Assembly (NCBI RefSeq): GCF_900186535.1
Contig: NZ_FYDE01000003.1
Coordinates: forward strand, 434,001-498,000
Reading direction: 5' to 3'
DNA from: Marasmitruncus massiliensis
GTDB taxonomy: Bacteria; Bacillota; Clostridia; Oscillospirales; Ruminococcaceae
Length of the DNA stretch: 64,000 nucleotides
Every line of letters begins with the position of its first letter. Within the stretch, counting starts at the first letter, position 1. Positions 1 through 8,538 of the stretch are shown here, one piece after another. The translations under genes were made by a program, and so were the position numbers. Under the pieces are notes generated by a model. It had not been told where the DNA came from and ran no database searches. It saw only the letters and a program-made list of their open reading frames with translations.

Positions 1-1
1 G

Positions 2-256
2 TTTTTCCACGACAGAACCATTTTGCGCCGCTCCAACATGCTTCGCATATCCCGCAAAGCGCGCAGAACCGCCAAGCGCGGCACATGGGGGCGCAGAAAC
101 TGCGCGGCAATCCTATCTTATCTCGGATGGATTAAGCACAGCGACAGCTACCATTTTTATCAGGAACGGGTGAAACCATTCGTCAGTATAAAACGCATCA
201 AGGGAGTGATCAGACGTGAAAATTACAAGCACAGACATGCCGCAGACCCCGTTTAA
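2..256 (+). CDS. reverse transcriptase C-terminus (diversity-generating retroelement type), 5' partial
   Basis: The frame is open from the window edge, so only the last ~84 residues are visible. It shows a basic segment (RTILRRSNMLRISRKARR) followed by ILSYLGWIKHSDSYHFYQ and a KPFVSIKRIK tail. This is the thumb-region pattern I associate with reverse transcriptases of diversity-generating retroelements in gut Firmicutes phages. The catalytic YxDD core is upstream and not seen. These enzymes copy a template repeat with adenine-specific errors into a variable repeat of a target gene, often a tail adhesin. Template and target should lie to the left. The end overlaps the next gene by 41 bases. 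A group II intron or other prophage RT is the main alternative. Confidence 0.65.
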   Translation, partial: FFHDRTILRRSNMLRISRKARRTAKRGTWGRRNCAAILSYLGWIKHSDSYHFYQERVKPFVSIKRIKGVIRRENYKHRHAADPV

Positions 257-662
257 GGTCAGGAACGGGAAAGCGGTATTTTACAGCGAAGTATCCAGCA
301 GCATGCGGACAGACAGCATGACGGGCGGTGATGTAACGGTGTGGAGCTATGAAAGGTACGAACTTCCGGTAAAGGAAACGCCGAACCTTTGCGCAGACAT
401 CGGAACGCACTACAATGATTGGCTGCTTCGCGCAAAGGATTACGAACGTACGATGCTTTCCGAAAAAATACGAGATCGCCGCGATGAGCTGCTAAACATC
501 TGCGACGTAAAATACTGCAATTCCGAAAAATGGGACTCCATGACGGACGAGCAGAAAGCTGGATGGAGGGCATACAAACAGGCATTGCGGGACATCCCGG
601 AACAGGAAGGATTCCCTTACAGGGCAGAATTTCCGGAAGTACCATATCAGACAGAAGAATAA
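216..662 (+). CDS. phage tail-fibre assembly chaperone-like protein
   Basis: This 148-residue protein begins at GTG with a GGGAGTG ribosome site 8-10 bases upstream. Its second half follows the pattern of the phage tail assembly chaperone family: RRDELLN, then DEQKAGWRAYKQALRDIP, then GFP and a closing FPEVP. Such proteins sit beside tail fibre or adhesin genes and help fold or attach them. That fits a position between the reverse transcriptase and the lysis genes. The first 70 residues are not recognised. No signal peptide or membrane segment is seen. Confidence 0.6.
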   Translation: MKITSTDMPQTPFKVRNGKAVFYSEVSSSMRTDSMTGGDVTVWSYERYELPVKETPNLCADIGTHYNDWLLRAKDYERTMLSEKIRDRRDELLNICDVKYCNSEKWDSMTDEQKAGWRAYKQALRDIPEQEGFPYRAEFPEVPYQTEE

Positions 663-677
663 TGGAGGAATGACAAA

Positions 678-1121
678 ATGAATTATATCAAAGCAATCTT
701 CGCGGCGATGTCCGCATTCGTACTCGCAAGGCTTGGGATTCTGGCACCATGGGTGTGGGTGCTCCTCGTGGCAATGGTACTGGACTACATAACAGGAATG
801 ACGGCCGGGTGGGTCACCAGCTCGCTGAACAGCCGTACGGGCATCTTAGGCGTCGTGAAAAAACTGAGCTATATCGTACTTGTAATAGTAGCCATGATGG
901 CGGATTGGGCAATTTCTCAAGGCGGGGCTTACATAGGAGTCCAGATCAAGGCACAGGGGTTCGTTGCTTTGCTGGTAATTGTGTGGCTGCTGATTAACGA
1001 ACTGATTTCGATTATGGAAAACTTGGGAAGGATCGGGGTACAATACCCTGACTGGTTCCTGACGCTCTTAAAACACCTGAAGCAGACCACAGAAAAGGAA
1101 GGAGGCAAGCTGAATGCCTAA
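678..1121 (+). CDS. phage holin, TcdE/Cph1-like
   Basis: This 147-residue protein has three or four hydrophobic segments (about residues 5-25, 28-50, 65-85 and 95-115). It includes the VLLVAMVLDYITGMTAGW stretch and the small polar loop with NSRTGILGVVKK, which are typical of the phage_holin_4 (TcdE/Cph1) family. Holins accumulate in the cell membrane and open it at a set time so that the endolysin reaches the peptidoglycan. The stop codon overlaps the start of the endolysin gene, a usual lysis-cassette arrangement. A GGAGG site precedes the ATG. Confidence 0.85.
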   Translation: MNYIKAIFAAMSAFVLARLGILAPWVWVLLVAMVLDYITGMTAGWVTSSLNSRTGILGVVKKLSYIVLVIVAMMADWAISQGGAYIGVQIKAQGFVALLVIVWLLINELISIMENLGRIGVQYPDWFLTLLKHLKQTTEKEGGKLNA

Positions 1122-1890
1122 TGTAGTGAGCAGGGGCACAGATGTCTCCTATGCGCAAGGCACAATCAACTGGCCGGTAGTTGCAAAAAACGTTGACTTT
1201 GCAATGATTAGGGCGACGCTCGGCTATCCGTCTCCGGGATTTACTGGGGTAGATAGGTGCTGGGAGGCAAATATCAGCGGCGCGGTCAATTCCGGTATAC
1301 CTTTTGGCCTGTATCATTATTCATATGCGCTTACAACCGACGCGGCAAAAAAAGAAGCTGAAAACTTTCTGGACAAAATCAAAGGATACAAACCAACCTA
1401 TCCGGTAGCGTTTGACTTCGAAGAGCCTAAACAGCTTGCTTTACCCGCTGAAACGCAGATGGATATAATCGACACGTTCATGGAAACCGTGGAGCAAGCC
1501 GGTTATTATGCAGTTCTTTACATGTCCGCGTCCCCAATGTTGGCTCTGATGCGGGCGCAAAAAGAACGCATGGGATTTTATGACAAATGGGTTGCCCATG
1601 TCGGCGTTGCGTCACCTGCGGTAAGCGGCGGTATCTGGCAGTATAGCTGGAAAGGTGAAGTTCCGGGAATCCGAGACGATTTGCCGAGCGGCCACGCGCA
1701 AAAAGGCGTTGATCTTGACTATGCCTATAAGGATTATCCCAACCTCATAAAATCAAATGGTAAAAACGGCTGGGGCAAGCGGGTGCCCACAGAACCAGTA
1801 ATTGAAACGGTGCCAAAGGCAGAATATGACGCTCTGGAAACAAAATACAATGCGCTTATCAATGGAATGAAAGCGCTGATAGGAGGCTAA
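1114..1890 (+). CDS. GH25 endolysin (N-acetylmuramidase)
   Basis: This 258-residue protein has the GH25 lysozyme fold signature: RGTDVSYAQGTINWPVV near the N-terminus (catalytic-site Asp), FAMIRAT, GLYHYSYA, and the DxE pair in PVAFDFEEP around residue 109. The enzyme cleaves the beta-1,4 bond between N-acetylmuramic acid and N-acetylglucosamine. After about residue 215 there is a short linker and a helical tail (EYDALETKYNALINGM) instead of a recognised wall-binding repeat. There is no signal peptide, so it needs the holin whose gene overlaps it by 8 bases. Confidence 0.9.
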   Translation: MPNVVSRGTDVSYAQGTINWPVVAKNVDFAMIRATLGYPSPGFTGVDRCWEANISGAVNSGIPFGLYHYSYALTTDAAKKEAENFLDKIKGYKPTYPVAFDFEEPKQLALPAETQMDIIDTFMETVEQAGYYAVLYMSASPMLALMRAQKERMGFYDKWVAHVGVASPAVSGGIWQYSWKGEVPGIRDDLPSGHAQKGVDLDYAYKDYPNLIKSNGKNGWGKRVPTEPVIETVPKAEYDALETKYNALINGMKALIGG

Positions 1891-1891
1891 T

Positions 1892-3004
1892 ATGGTTGTA
1901 CAGGGACGTTCCACAAAGTCAAGCTCTTCCAAAAGTTCTTCAAGCAAAAATACAAGTTACGCCGTTTCCAAATCAGGAATGAAAGTCGCTCCCGGAAGTT
2001 CTGCTTATGACCGGGTTGTTTCGCAGGGCGGCGCAAAGGTCACGCTCGACAACGGCGACGGAGGCTATGTCCGAAAAAACTCAGACGGTTCAACCACTAG
2101 TTACAATAGCAGTTACGGAAGCGGATCTGGAGGCTCAGGGGGAGGATCATACGGATATGATTATGACTTCATGGATGAATACAAAAGAGCACTCGGAGCC
2201 GCGCAGGACAGCGCCGCGGAAGCCTACCGAAAACAGATTGAGGCGGGAGTTAATCAGATCAACGCACAGCGCGACCCGCTGAAACAGCAGTACAACGACG
2301 CGGCACAGCAGGAATACATAGCAAATATGCAGTCCAAAAAGTCTCTTCCTGATCAACTCGCAGCGCAGGGGCTCGGAACTGACGGCCTCGCGGAATCTTC
2401 AAATATTGCATTGGACACCCAATACGGAAATAATCTGAACAACCTGACGCGGGATTACAATAATAGCCTTACCTCTCTTGATTCAGATATTTCCCAACTG
2501 CAGGCCACTGGAGACATGCAGATTGCCCAGAACGCCTCACAGTATCAGCAGCAGCTTGCCGCCGCCATCCTTGCACAGCAACAGCAGCAAGCGCAGTTCG
2601 CACAGCAGATGCAGCTTGCCAAGTATAACAACGAGCAGGCAAGGCAGATGGCAGAATACAACAACAGTCTGGCCATGCAGAGGGATGCGGCACAAGCGGC
2701 ATTAAGCGCAGGCGCAAAATCTTCATTGGGCTCATCGAGCTATAAGCCAAATCTGACCTATTCTCAGGCCCAGAGCGCCATTAACAATGGAGATTATTCG
2801 GATGAAATCGCAAACGCCTACCAATATTACACTGGCACAAGGCCGTCGCTGACGATCAGCCCGGATACGGCCGACCAGCTTTCCCGCTGGTGGAGCGCAA
2901 ACGACAGCGGTACATTTAATTCTCTCGTTCAACGGGAGCTCTCTGCTGGCAGGCTGACACAAGCAGAACTTGCCGCATGGCTACAATCGAGAGGCATGTC
3001 ATAA
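1892..3004 (+). CDS. phage structural protein, Ser/Gly-rich N-terminus and Gln-rich helical middle
   Basis: The family is not recognised by name. The ATG follows an AGGAGGC site, two bases after the endolysin stop. The 370 residues divide into a Ser/Lys-rich head (1-30), a Gly/Ser-rich linker (65-90), a long Ala/Gln-rich helical region (95-270) with several QQQQ stretches, and a C-terminal globular part with a WWSANDSGTF segment. The helical, glutamine-rich build and the place between lysis genes and a very large protein resemble internal virion or ejection proteins of short-tailed phages. That role is inference only. Confidence 0.5.
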   Translation: MVVQGRSTKSSSSKSSSSKNTSYAVSKSGMKVAPGSSAYDRVVSQGGAKVTLDNGDGGYVRKNSDGSTTSYNSSYGSGSGGSGGGSYGYDYDFMDEYKRALGAAQDSAAEAYRKQIEAGVNQINAQRDPLKQQYNDAAQQEYIANMQSKKSLPDQLAAQGLGTDGLAESSNIALDTQYGNNLNNLTRDYNNSLTSLDSDISQLQATGDMQIAQNASQYQQQLAAAILAQQQQQAQFAQQMQLAKYNNEQARQMAEYNNSLAMQRDAAQAALSAGAKSSLGSSSYKPNLTYSQAQSAINNGDYSDEIANAYQYYTGTRPSLTISPDTADQLSRWWSANDSGTFNSLVQRELSAGRLTQAELAAWLQSRGMS

Positions 3005-3017
3005 AGGAGGCAGAAAA

Positions 3018-6000
3018 GTGAAAAAATCATTTAACAGCTGGCTCTCCGATATTCAAAATGAAGAGGACAAGAAAAACTATTCTGGAACAATGAACAAAGC
3101 TTTCGTTCCCATGAGCACCCCCGCCGATACGGACGGGGGTGCGTCCTTATCAAAACCGATTATGTCAGATTTCAAGCAAATAGATTATCAAACCACGGCT
3201 CCGCTCATGGGAGATTTTAAACAAATAGAATACGGAGCGCCTAAAACCACGAAAGAACCAGTTCCATCACTGTATGAATCGTTGTGGCCGGGTCTGAACG
3301 GAAACCAACCTCGAGTTGAAGACTTAATGCCTGACACAACGCTTCCAACTTATGAGCCGTTACGCCTAAACCAGGTCCCCACACTTAAAATAAATAATCA
3401 GTTCAAAAACCCGCTTAAAAAAGAAACGACCACAAATATAGCGGGAATGAATCTTCCTAAGTATACCCCTCCACCGGAAATCCCGGAAAATGTTTCAGTG
3501 CTTTTTGATGTAAAAGACGACGTTTTAACCCCTCAGCAGCTGATTTCTAAATATTCCAAAGTCGCTGAGACGGACAATCTCAGTAGCGCAGAAAGAAACA
3601 GGCTGGCAAAGCAGGGCGAAAAAGCAATGGGGAAAATATCCGCGCAGCAGATAACAGTTCCTTTCCTGCGTCCGAGACTAAACGGGGAAGTATCTCAGGA
3701 TGATATTGAACGGGCGATGTACTTACAAAATGAATTGGCACGGCAAACCTCATGGGGTGCCGGGGTACTGTCTGCATTTAACGCGGCATCTTTCAATCAA
3801 TTAGAAAAGCCTGTTGCCGAAAAGCTGCTTTCCCCAAAGTATGTAGAGGATCAGCGTCAGGCTATCCAACGTTCCCGCGAAGCGCAGCCGGTAGCATCTA
3901 CCGTGGGGTCATTCGCGGGAGAGGCCGCAAAGTATGCCGCGCTGGCCCCCATGATCGAGGGATTGCCCATCGTAGGAAAAGCGACACAGGCAATCGGAGC
4001 AGGTGCGGCCAAACTGACAGGCGGGAAACTATCCGCAGAGATTGCCGCGAGACTGGCGGCCGGCCGTGCGATCGACCTCCCTATGGATGTAATCCGCGCG
4101 GCACAGGACAACCCGAACAATTTAGCAGGATTTGCAAAGCAGCTCGGAATAGATACCGCCCTTGGTCTTGGCGCAGACGTGGGACTGGAAGCAATCGGAA
4201 AGCTGTGGCGCATGGGGAAGAGCGCCGCCGGCACACGACTGGACAATGCTGTCAAAGATCTAAACGTTGACACCGTACCAAATATGGACTTGCCGAACGG
4301 TGAACTATTTTACAACTTGCAGGACGGGACCGGAAGAATCAAAGGAATGCCGGACTTTTACGCAGGAACGCGAGGTGTTTCCAGGAATGCGGATAAACTG
4401 AAAATCCCCATTCAGAAACCAAGCAATTTATTGGCCCTTCCCGCCGCATCCAACGATGAAAGACTACTGCGGCAACTTGAAAATCTGGATACAGGCTTCA
4501 CTTACCCGATCAATGCCGTGAGCGGTGGAATCCCAAACACTGTTCCAAACTTGCAGTCAACTCCAAGCCTGAAAAATTTGGGACTTCCGGAACCGAATGC
4601 ACCGATTAGGCTGTTTGATATGAATACCGCACAGCCAAAGATTCCGGTCACGACAGAATTTTCCGCCGCAGATGTTCCGTCGCCGCGCGGAAGAGAACCG
4701 CAGGTTACAACAAAATTCACAGATGCGGATATCCCTCCAGCGAGAGTAAATACCAAGGAGAAAAGCCCGCGCGAACTGGATTCCGTCAAAGAGTTATTCA
4801 GCGACATTGATGCCCCAGAGATCGCCATTGATAATCCAGATGCGGAGGCGGTATCTAAGCTCACCGGACGAGGCGTAAGCTATAACAAGGATTTTGCCCG
4901 GAATCTGGACGCGGCGGCCGGAAAGGACAAAAAAGTAAGGCAGTGGCTGAAAGACAACATCGAAACCCCATTCCTTGACGCGAAAGCAAGATACGCTGAC
5001 AATGTGAAAACCAAGCTGGATACCTATAAAAAACAAATGGACGCGCTCGGCATCAAGAAGGGAAGCAAGGAAAGCTCAGCCGTTCAGTGGATAGGTGAAG
5101 GCGTCAAGGTGGACAAATACGGTGACCCGCATGAATACACCATGGAAATGCTTCGCGAAGAATTTCCGGAAAGCTGGCAGAGGATTTTACAGGCGGATAA
5201 AATTAACCGCAAGCTATACGATGATTACATCCAGAGTATCAACAATTCCCTGACACAGATCTATCCGGATGCACAGGTAAAAGCCTTGGAACGCTCTGAC
5301 CGCCTGATGGACAGCATTCATTATACCAACAGCCGGATTGATGAACTGGCGGGCGATCTTGCCAACGAACCGGACATACTGAATCAGGCGAAACTAAAAG
5401 ATGAAATCAGTCGCCTGAAACGCAAGGTATCGTTGGACAGCGGAGCATTTAATCAGCTTCAAAACGATATCCAAAGCGGAGATTACCTTCGCAACAAGCG
5501 CCTATTGCCGCGCAAAGACTATTACCACCACTTCCAAGAACTTCAAGAGGGCGTCGGAGGATTGAAAAATATCATTTCCACCCCGGCAGACATTGACCCG
5601 CACTTGGCAGGGACATCCGATTTCACACAGCCAAAATCCAAATGGACCGGGTTTATGCAGCAGCGCAAAGGTGCAGAATATTCATCGGATGCGGTGGGAG
5701 GCATGATCAAATACATTCCCGCAGCGGAATACAAAGTGAATATAGACCCCATAATTGCAAAGAACAGGGGAACCGTTAAATACCTGGCCGATCAGACGGA
5801 AGACTTACGCAACGCGAATAAGTTCATTGAATGGATGGGAGATTGGACAAACGATCTCGCAGGGAAAACAAATCCGATTGACCGACCGGTTCAGAAGCTG
5901 ACAGGAAGGAAAGCCATGAAGGTAGTTGAATGGGTTAACAACCGTGTGAAGAGTAACGCTGTTTTAGGCAATCTTAATTCGGCTGTTTCCCAGGTATTCA

Positions 6001-7574
6001 ACATTCCAAATGCTGTGGGATACATTAAAAGTCCGAAAAACCTTGCGAAAGGCGCAGCCGAATACGTACAGTCCATGTTCGGAAATAAGGAACTGCAAAA
6101 CCTTCTTGACCAAAGCGGATTTCTGAAAGAACGATATCTCGATCAATCTATCAAACAATTTGACGAGGGAACATTAAAAGCCCCTAGAAAATTCGCAGAA
6201 TGGTTGCTAAATGCAGGCGATGAAGGCGCAAGTAAATTCATTTGGCTTTCTGCATACGATCAGGCCAAAGATCAGGGAATCAAAAACGCGGTAGAATATG
6301 CCGACGACATCGCCCGCAGGGCAGTTGCCGGCCGGGGAATCGGAGAATTGCCAATCACGCAAAAAAGCAAATTAGTGCAGCTATTTGCACCATTCCAAGT
6401 TGAAGTCAATAACGCATACCAAGTGCTTAAAGAAAAAGTGAAGCAAAAGGATGCACTTGGAATAGCGGGAATATTTGCAACCACTTGGTTTATGAATAAT
6501 ATTGCAGAGCAGCTAACGGGAAATCGCGTAGGGTTTGACCCCATAGATGCCACGCGGGACGCCATAGCAGAAGCCAAGGAAGGCGCAAACTTCGCAGACA
6601 AAGCAACTCTAGCGGGCGGGAGAATTGCTGGAGAGGCACTCTCAAACATGCCTTACGGCGCGACCATTGCGGCGACGCTGGTTCCGGAAGAATACCGGGA
6701 ACCGCTCTTCGGAGAGAATGATCCGACACGTTTCGGGACCGGAAACATTGGAGCAAATACGTTGTTACAGCCATTCTTTGATCTTGGATATAATGCGATT
6801 CAGTCCGCAAAAGGAAGCGACAGCAAAAAGAATCCGGACTGGCTTGGAACGGCCGCCAATATCGCTCTTCCGTGGGGAGGAAAGCAGCTTGACCGCTCGG
6901 TGAACGCCCTGCAGGACATGCAATACCTACCACGCTTTGACGGCGTAGGCGCGGAGAACATGCCAGCATCCTACTCCAACACCGGAAGATTTCGTTTCCC
7001 AATTGACACCAGTGATCCGCTGAACGTTTTGAAAGGTGCAGCATTCGGAAGCTTCGCAACCAACGAAGGAAAAGAATATATTAGAAGTGGGACACTGCCT
7101 TTGAGCGATAAAGCGACCGGGCAAATCAAAGAAGCATCCGGGCTTGGAATATCACCGGAAGAATTCATTGAGATCGGCCGCGATTTAAAGGAATTCAAAC
7201 CAATCAAAGACGAAAACGGAAAGGTAATCACCAGCGCCGCAGATCAGCAGCGAGATCTACTGAGAGGTCTCGAAATCCCACCGGAACAAAAACAGTGGCT
7301 TGACCAGTCGCTAGTTGGGGAGTTAAAGAACCCGAGGGACTATTCCAGCAACGACGCCTATATCCTTTCCGGACTCACGGAATCACAGCAAAAAGGATAT
7401 AATAAATTCAACGATGGCAGGTTTACGGTTGATGAGTATGTCAGAGCCATCGATGCTATCAGGAAGATTAAAGGAAAGGATGAAAAATTGAAAGCGATCA
7501 GAAAGCTGGGATATTTACAGGATGGAGCGGAACGACTCTATGAAATGATTAATTATCGGGAAAAAGACGAATAA
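3018..7574 (+). CDS. very large phage protein, candidate virion-injected polyvalent protein
   Basis: The frame opens further upstream, but GTG at 3018 has an ideal AAAGGAGG site seven bases before it, giving 1,518 residues. The N-terminal ~150 residues are Pro/Thr-rich with two related QIDYQTTAPLM / QIEYGAPK repeats. An Ala/Gly-rich, partly hydrophobic region (about 290-390) and charged helical regions follow. Residues ~960-1200 include LNSAVSQVFNIPNAVGYI, NAGDEGASKFIW and QLFAPFQVEVNNAYQVLKE. The layout recalls the large polyvalent proteins carried in phage heads and injected into the host. No catalytic motif could be assigned. It is the last gene before the terminator and the attachment site. 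Confidence 0.6.
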   Translation: MKKSFNSWLSDIQNEEDKKNYSGTMNKAFVPMSTPADTDGGASLSKPIMSDFKQIDYQTTAPLMGDFKQIEYGAPKTTKEPVPSLYESLWPGLNGNQPRVEDLMPDTTLPTYEPLRLNQVPTLKINNQFKNPLKKETTTNIAGMNLPKYTPPPEIPENVSVLFDVKDDVLTPQQLISKYSKVAETDNLSSAERNRLAKQGEKAMGKISAQQITVPFLRPRLNGEVSQDDIERAMYLQNELARQTSWGAGVLSAFNAASFNQLEKPVAEKLLSPKYVEDQRQAIQRSREAQPVASTVGSFAGEAAKYAALAPMIEGLPIVGKATQAIGAGAAKLTGGKLSAEIAARLAAGRAIDLPMDVIRAAQDNPNNLAGFAKQLGIDTALGLGADVGLEAIGKLWRMGKSAAGTRLDNAVKDLNVDTVPNMDLPNGELFYNLQDGTGRIKGMPDFYAGTRGVSRNADKLKIPIQKPSNLLALPAASNDERLLRQLENLDTGFTYPINAVSGGIPNTVPNLQSTPSLKNLGLPEPNAPIRLFDMNTAQPKIPVTTEFSAADVPSPRGREPQVTTKFTDADIPPARVNTKEKSPRELDSVKELFSDIDAPEIAIDNPDAEAVSKLTGRGVSYNKDFARNLDAAAGKDKKVRQWLKDNIETPFLDAKARYADNVKTKLDTYKKQMDALGIKKGSKESSAVQWIGEGVKVDKYGDPHEYTMEMLREEFPESWQRILQADKINRKLYDDYIQSINNSLTQIYPDAQVKALERSDRLMDSIHYTNSRIDELAGDLANEPDILNQAKLKDEISRLKRKVSLDSGAFNQLQNDIQSGDYLRNKRLLPRKDYYHHFQELQEGVGGLKNIISTPADIDPHLAGTSDFTQPKSKWTGFMQQRKGAEYSSDAVGGMIKYIPAAEYKVNIDPIIAKNRGTVKYLADQTEDLRNANKFIEWMGDWTNDLAGKTNPIDRPVQKLTGRKAMKVVEWVNNRVKSNAVLGNLNSAVSQVFNIPNAVGYIKSPKNLAKGAAEYVQSMFGNKELQNLLDQSGFLKERYLDQSIKQFDEGTLKAPRKFAEWLLNAGDEGASKFIWLSAYDQAKDQGIKNAVEYADDIARRAVAGRGIGELPITQKSKLVQLFAPFQVEVNNAYQVLKEKVKQKDALGIAGIFATTWFMNNIAEQLTGNRVGFDPIDATRDAIAEAKEGANFADKATLAGGRIAGEALSNMPYGATIAATLVPEEYREPLFGENDPTRFGTGNIGANTLLQPFFDLGYNAIQSAKGSDSKKNPDWLGTAANIALPWGGKQLDRSVNALQDMQYLPRFDGVGAENMPASYSNTGRFRFPIDTSDPLNVLKGAAFGSFATNEGKEYIRSGTLPLSDKATGQIKEASGLGISPEEFIEIGRDLKEFKPIKDENGKVITSAADQQRDLLRGLEIPPEQKQWLDQSLVGELKNPRDYSSNDAYILSGLTESQQKGYNKFNDGRFTVDEYVRAIDAIRKIKGKDEKLKAIRKLGYLQDGAERLYEMINYREKDE

Positions 7575-7580
7575 TAAAAA

Positions 7581-7608
7581 CGGGCAAGATCACACCTTGC
7601 CCGTTTTT
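7581..7608 (+). terminator. terminator after the phage late genes
   Basis: An 8-bp stem (cgggcaag / cttgcccg) with a 7-base loop is followed by TTTTT, six bases after the stop of the large phage gene. It lies at the very edge of the prophage and isolates phage late transcription from the antisense cotJ genes. Confidence 0.85.
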
Positions 7609-7720
7609 ATATCTTATTACAGCTAAGACCGCCAAGTTGGCTGATGATTACACGGGCAAGCGCCGGGTTTGGGGTTTTGATTTTGACAGGATACTCCAGT
7701 TTCTTTTCATATTGCCACAT
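7607..7720 (-). pseudogene. cotJC: 5' fragment of cotJC, cut by the prophage
   Basis: Directly after cotJB, an ATG with a GAGGC site opens a frame that reads MWQYEKKLEYPVKIKTPNP and ends in QLGG. This is the conserved N-terminus of CotJC, the manganese-catalase-like spore coat protein. From residue ~32 the reading (LSCNKI, stop) leaves the family, where PDGELAASLRYL-like sequence is expected, because the DNA has become prophage. A full CotJC is about 190 residues, so ~160 codons are missing here. They presumably lie at the far end of the prophage. Precise excision would restore the cotJABC operon. Whether the phage can still excise cannot be judged from this window. Confidence 0.85.
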
Positions 7721-7726
7721 AATGTA

Positions 7727-7978
7727 CTACGCCTCCAGTTCCCAAGGCCAGGGGTTGTTGACCCAGGTCCAGTAGTTTGAATTTTTGTTGCCGTGCATAT
7801 GAATGGGACCGTACAGTGCTTGATAGCGTTCCATTGCCTCGTGATGGAGGTGCTGATATTTTTCAAAGTACGCCAGCGCATTTTTGCAGGTTGGATGACT
7901 GTCGAGATAAAGCCCTACATCTGTGAGGGCGAACTCATACATCTGAATTTGTTTTAATAATTGATCACGTTCAGACAC
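7727..7978 (-). CDS. cotJB: spore coat peptide assembly protein CotJB
   Basis: This 83-residue protein has the CotJB pattern: LLKQIQMYEFALTDVGLYLD, then ALAYFEKYQHLHHEAMERYQ, and the closing WTWVNNPWPWELEA. CotJB is needed with CotJA and CotJC for one layer of the spore coat, made in the mother cell. Its start overlaps the end of cotJA by 8 bases, so the two are translationally coupled. The broken cotJC starts 6 bases after its stop. The protein itself is intact and of normal length. Confidence 0.92.
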   Translation of the reverse strand: MSERDQLLKQIQMYEFALTDVGLYLDSHPTCKNALAYFEKYQHLHHEAMERYQALYGPIHMHGNKNSNYWTWVNNPWPWELEA

Positions 7979-8171
7979 GTAAACACGCCCCCTCTAAGAA
8001 CGGTTTGTTGAGGCCGGGGAAAATCGTTCCATAATGGAAGCCCGCCTCAAGCTCATAAGTGCCTTCCCATTCCTGCATAGGGGAATACACCATGGCCAGA
8101 GCAGGCATTACGGATGAACAATTCGGCGCAACAGAATTTGCTGCCGCAATTGCCTCTGAATTCAGCTCCAT
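7971..8171 (-). CDS. cotJA: spore coat associated protein CotJA
   Basis: The ATG at 8171 is chosen because AAGGAG lies just upstream. An earlier ATG at 8225 lacks a ribosome site and adds unrelated residues. The 66-residue product has the family core LAMVYSPMQEWEGTYELEAG and GTIFPGLNKPFLEG. CotJA works with CotJB in the coat. It is the first gene of the cotJ operon, transcribed toward the prophage. Confidence 0.88.
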   Translation of the reverse strand: MELNSEAIAAANSVAPNCSSVMPALAMVYSPMQEWEGTYELEAGFHYGTIFPGLNKPFLEGACLRV

Positions 8172-8538
8172 ATGCGAAAACTCCTTTATTAAACAGTATA
8201 GGGGCGGTGCCCCTCTCATCCCCATAGTATGAGCGTCTTTTTAAATGGTTCGCGGCCGGTTCCTTCAGCCGATCGTCCAAATAAATAAAAAATAAAAAAT
8301 TCCATAAGATTCCTATTGTTTCGTACATACTTTCCACATAAATCCGATTTTGTCAGTCAATAATAACCTTGCAGTGACTGGAACACAGCCTGAAACCACA
8401 TCGCAGATAATTTGTGTGCGGCGAGGTGCAAAGTCAAATGTAATCAGTTCAGTTTGGGGTGTATTTTCGCTGCTGCCATTCATGATGGTGGCGGGCGCTG
8501 TGTTTCAACACCAAGCAGAAGGAAGGAGGACAATTCTG
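8172..8538. other. intergenic region between cotJA and spoVT
   Basis: This is a divergent regulatory region. On the minus strand a CATACTAT box at 8224-8231 resembles a sigma-E -10 element and lies about 50 bases upstream of cotJA, but no good -35 partner is seen at the usual distance. An open frame continues upstream of spoVT from 8350 without a ribosome site and is not taken as coding. No RNA gene is seen. Confidence 0.35.

Larger units (their letters stand above)
1..7620. mobile_element. late-gene end of a prophage inserted in cotJC
   Basis: Consecutive plus-strand phage genes (reverse transcriptase end, tail-chaperone-like protein, holin, GH25 endolysin, two large phage proteins) run up to a terminator, after which minus-strand cotJC begins in mid-gene. 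The junction lies within about 7612-7630, where the CotJC-like reading departs from the family pattern after its Gly-Gly. The other end, with the integrase and the rest of cotJC, is to the left of the window and not seen. The exact att core cannot be fixed from one end. Confidence 0.85.

Noticed and set aside
7648-7881. 77-codon minus-strand frame over cotJB
   Set aside because: Out-of-frame reading of cotJB. The CotJB and CotJC frames fit the families.
8350-8538. N-terminal extension of SpoVT
   Set aside because: The AbrB domain begins at the ATG at 8539, which has the ribosome site. The extension is unlike the family.
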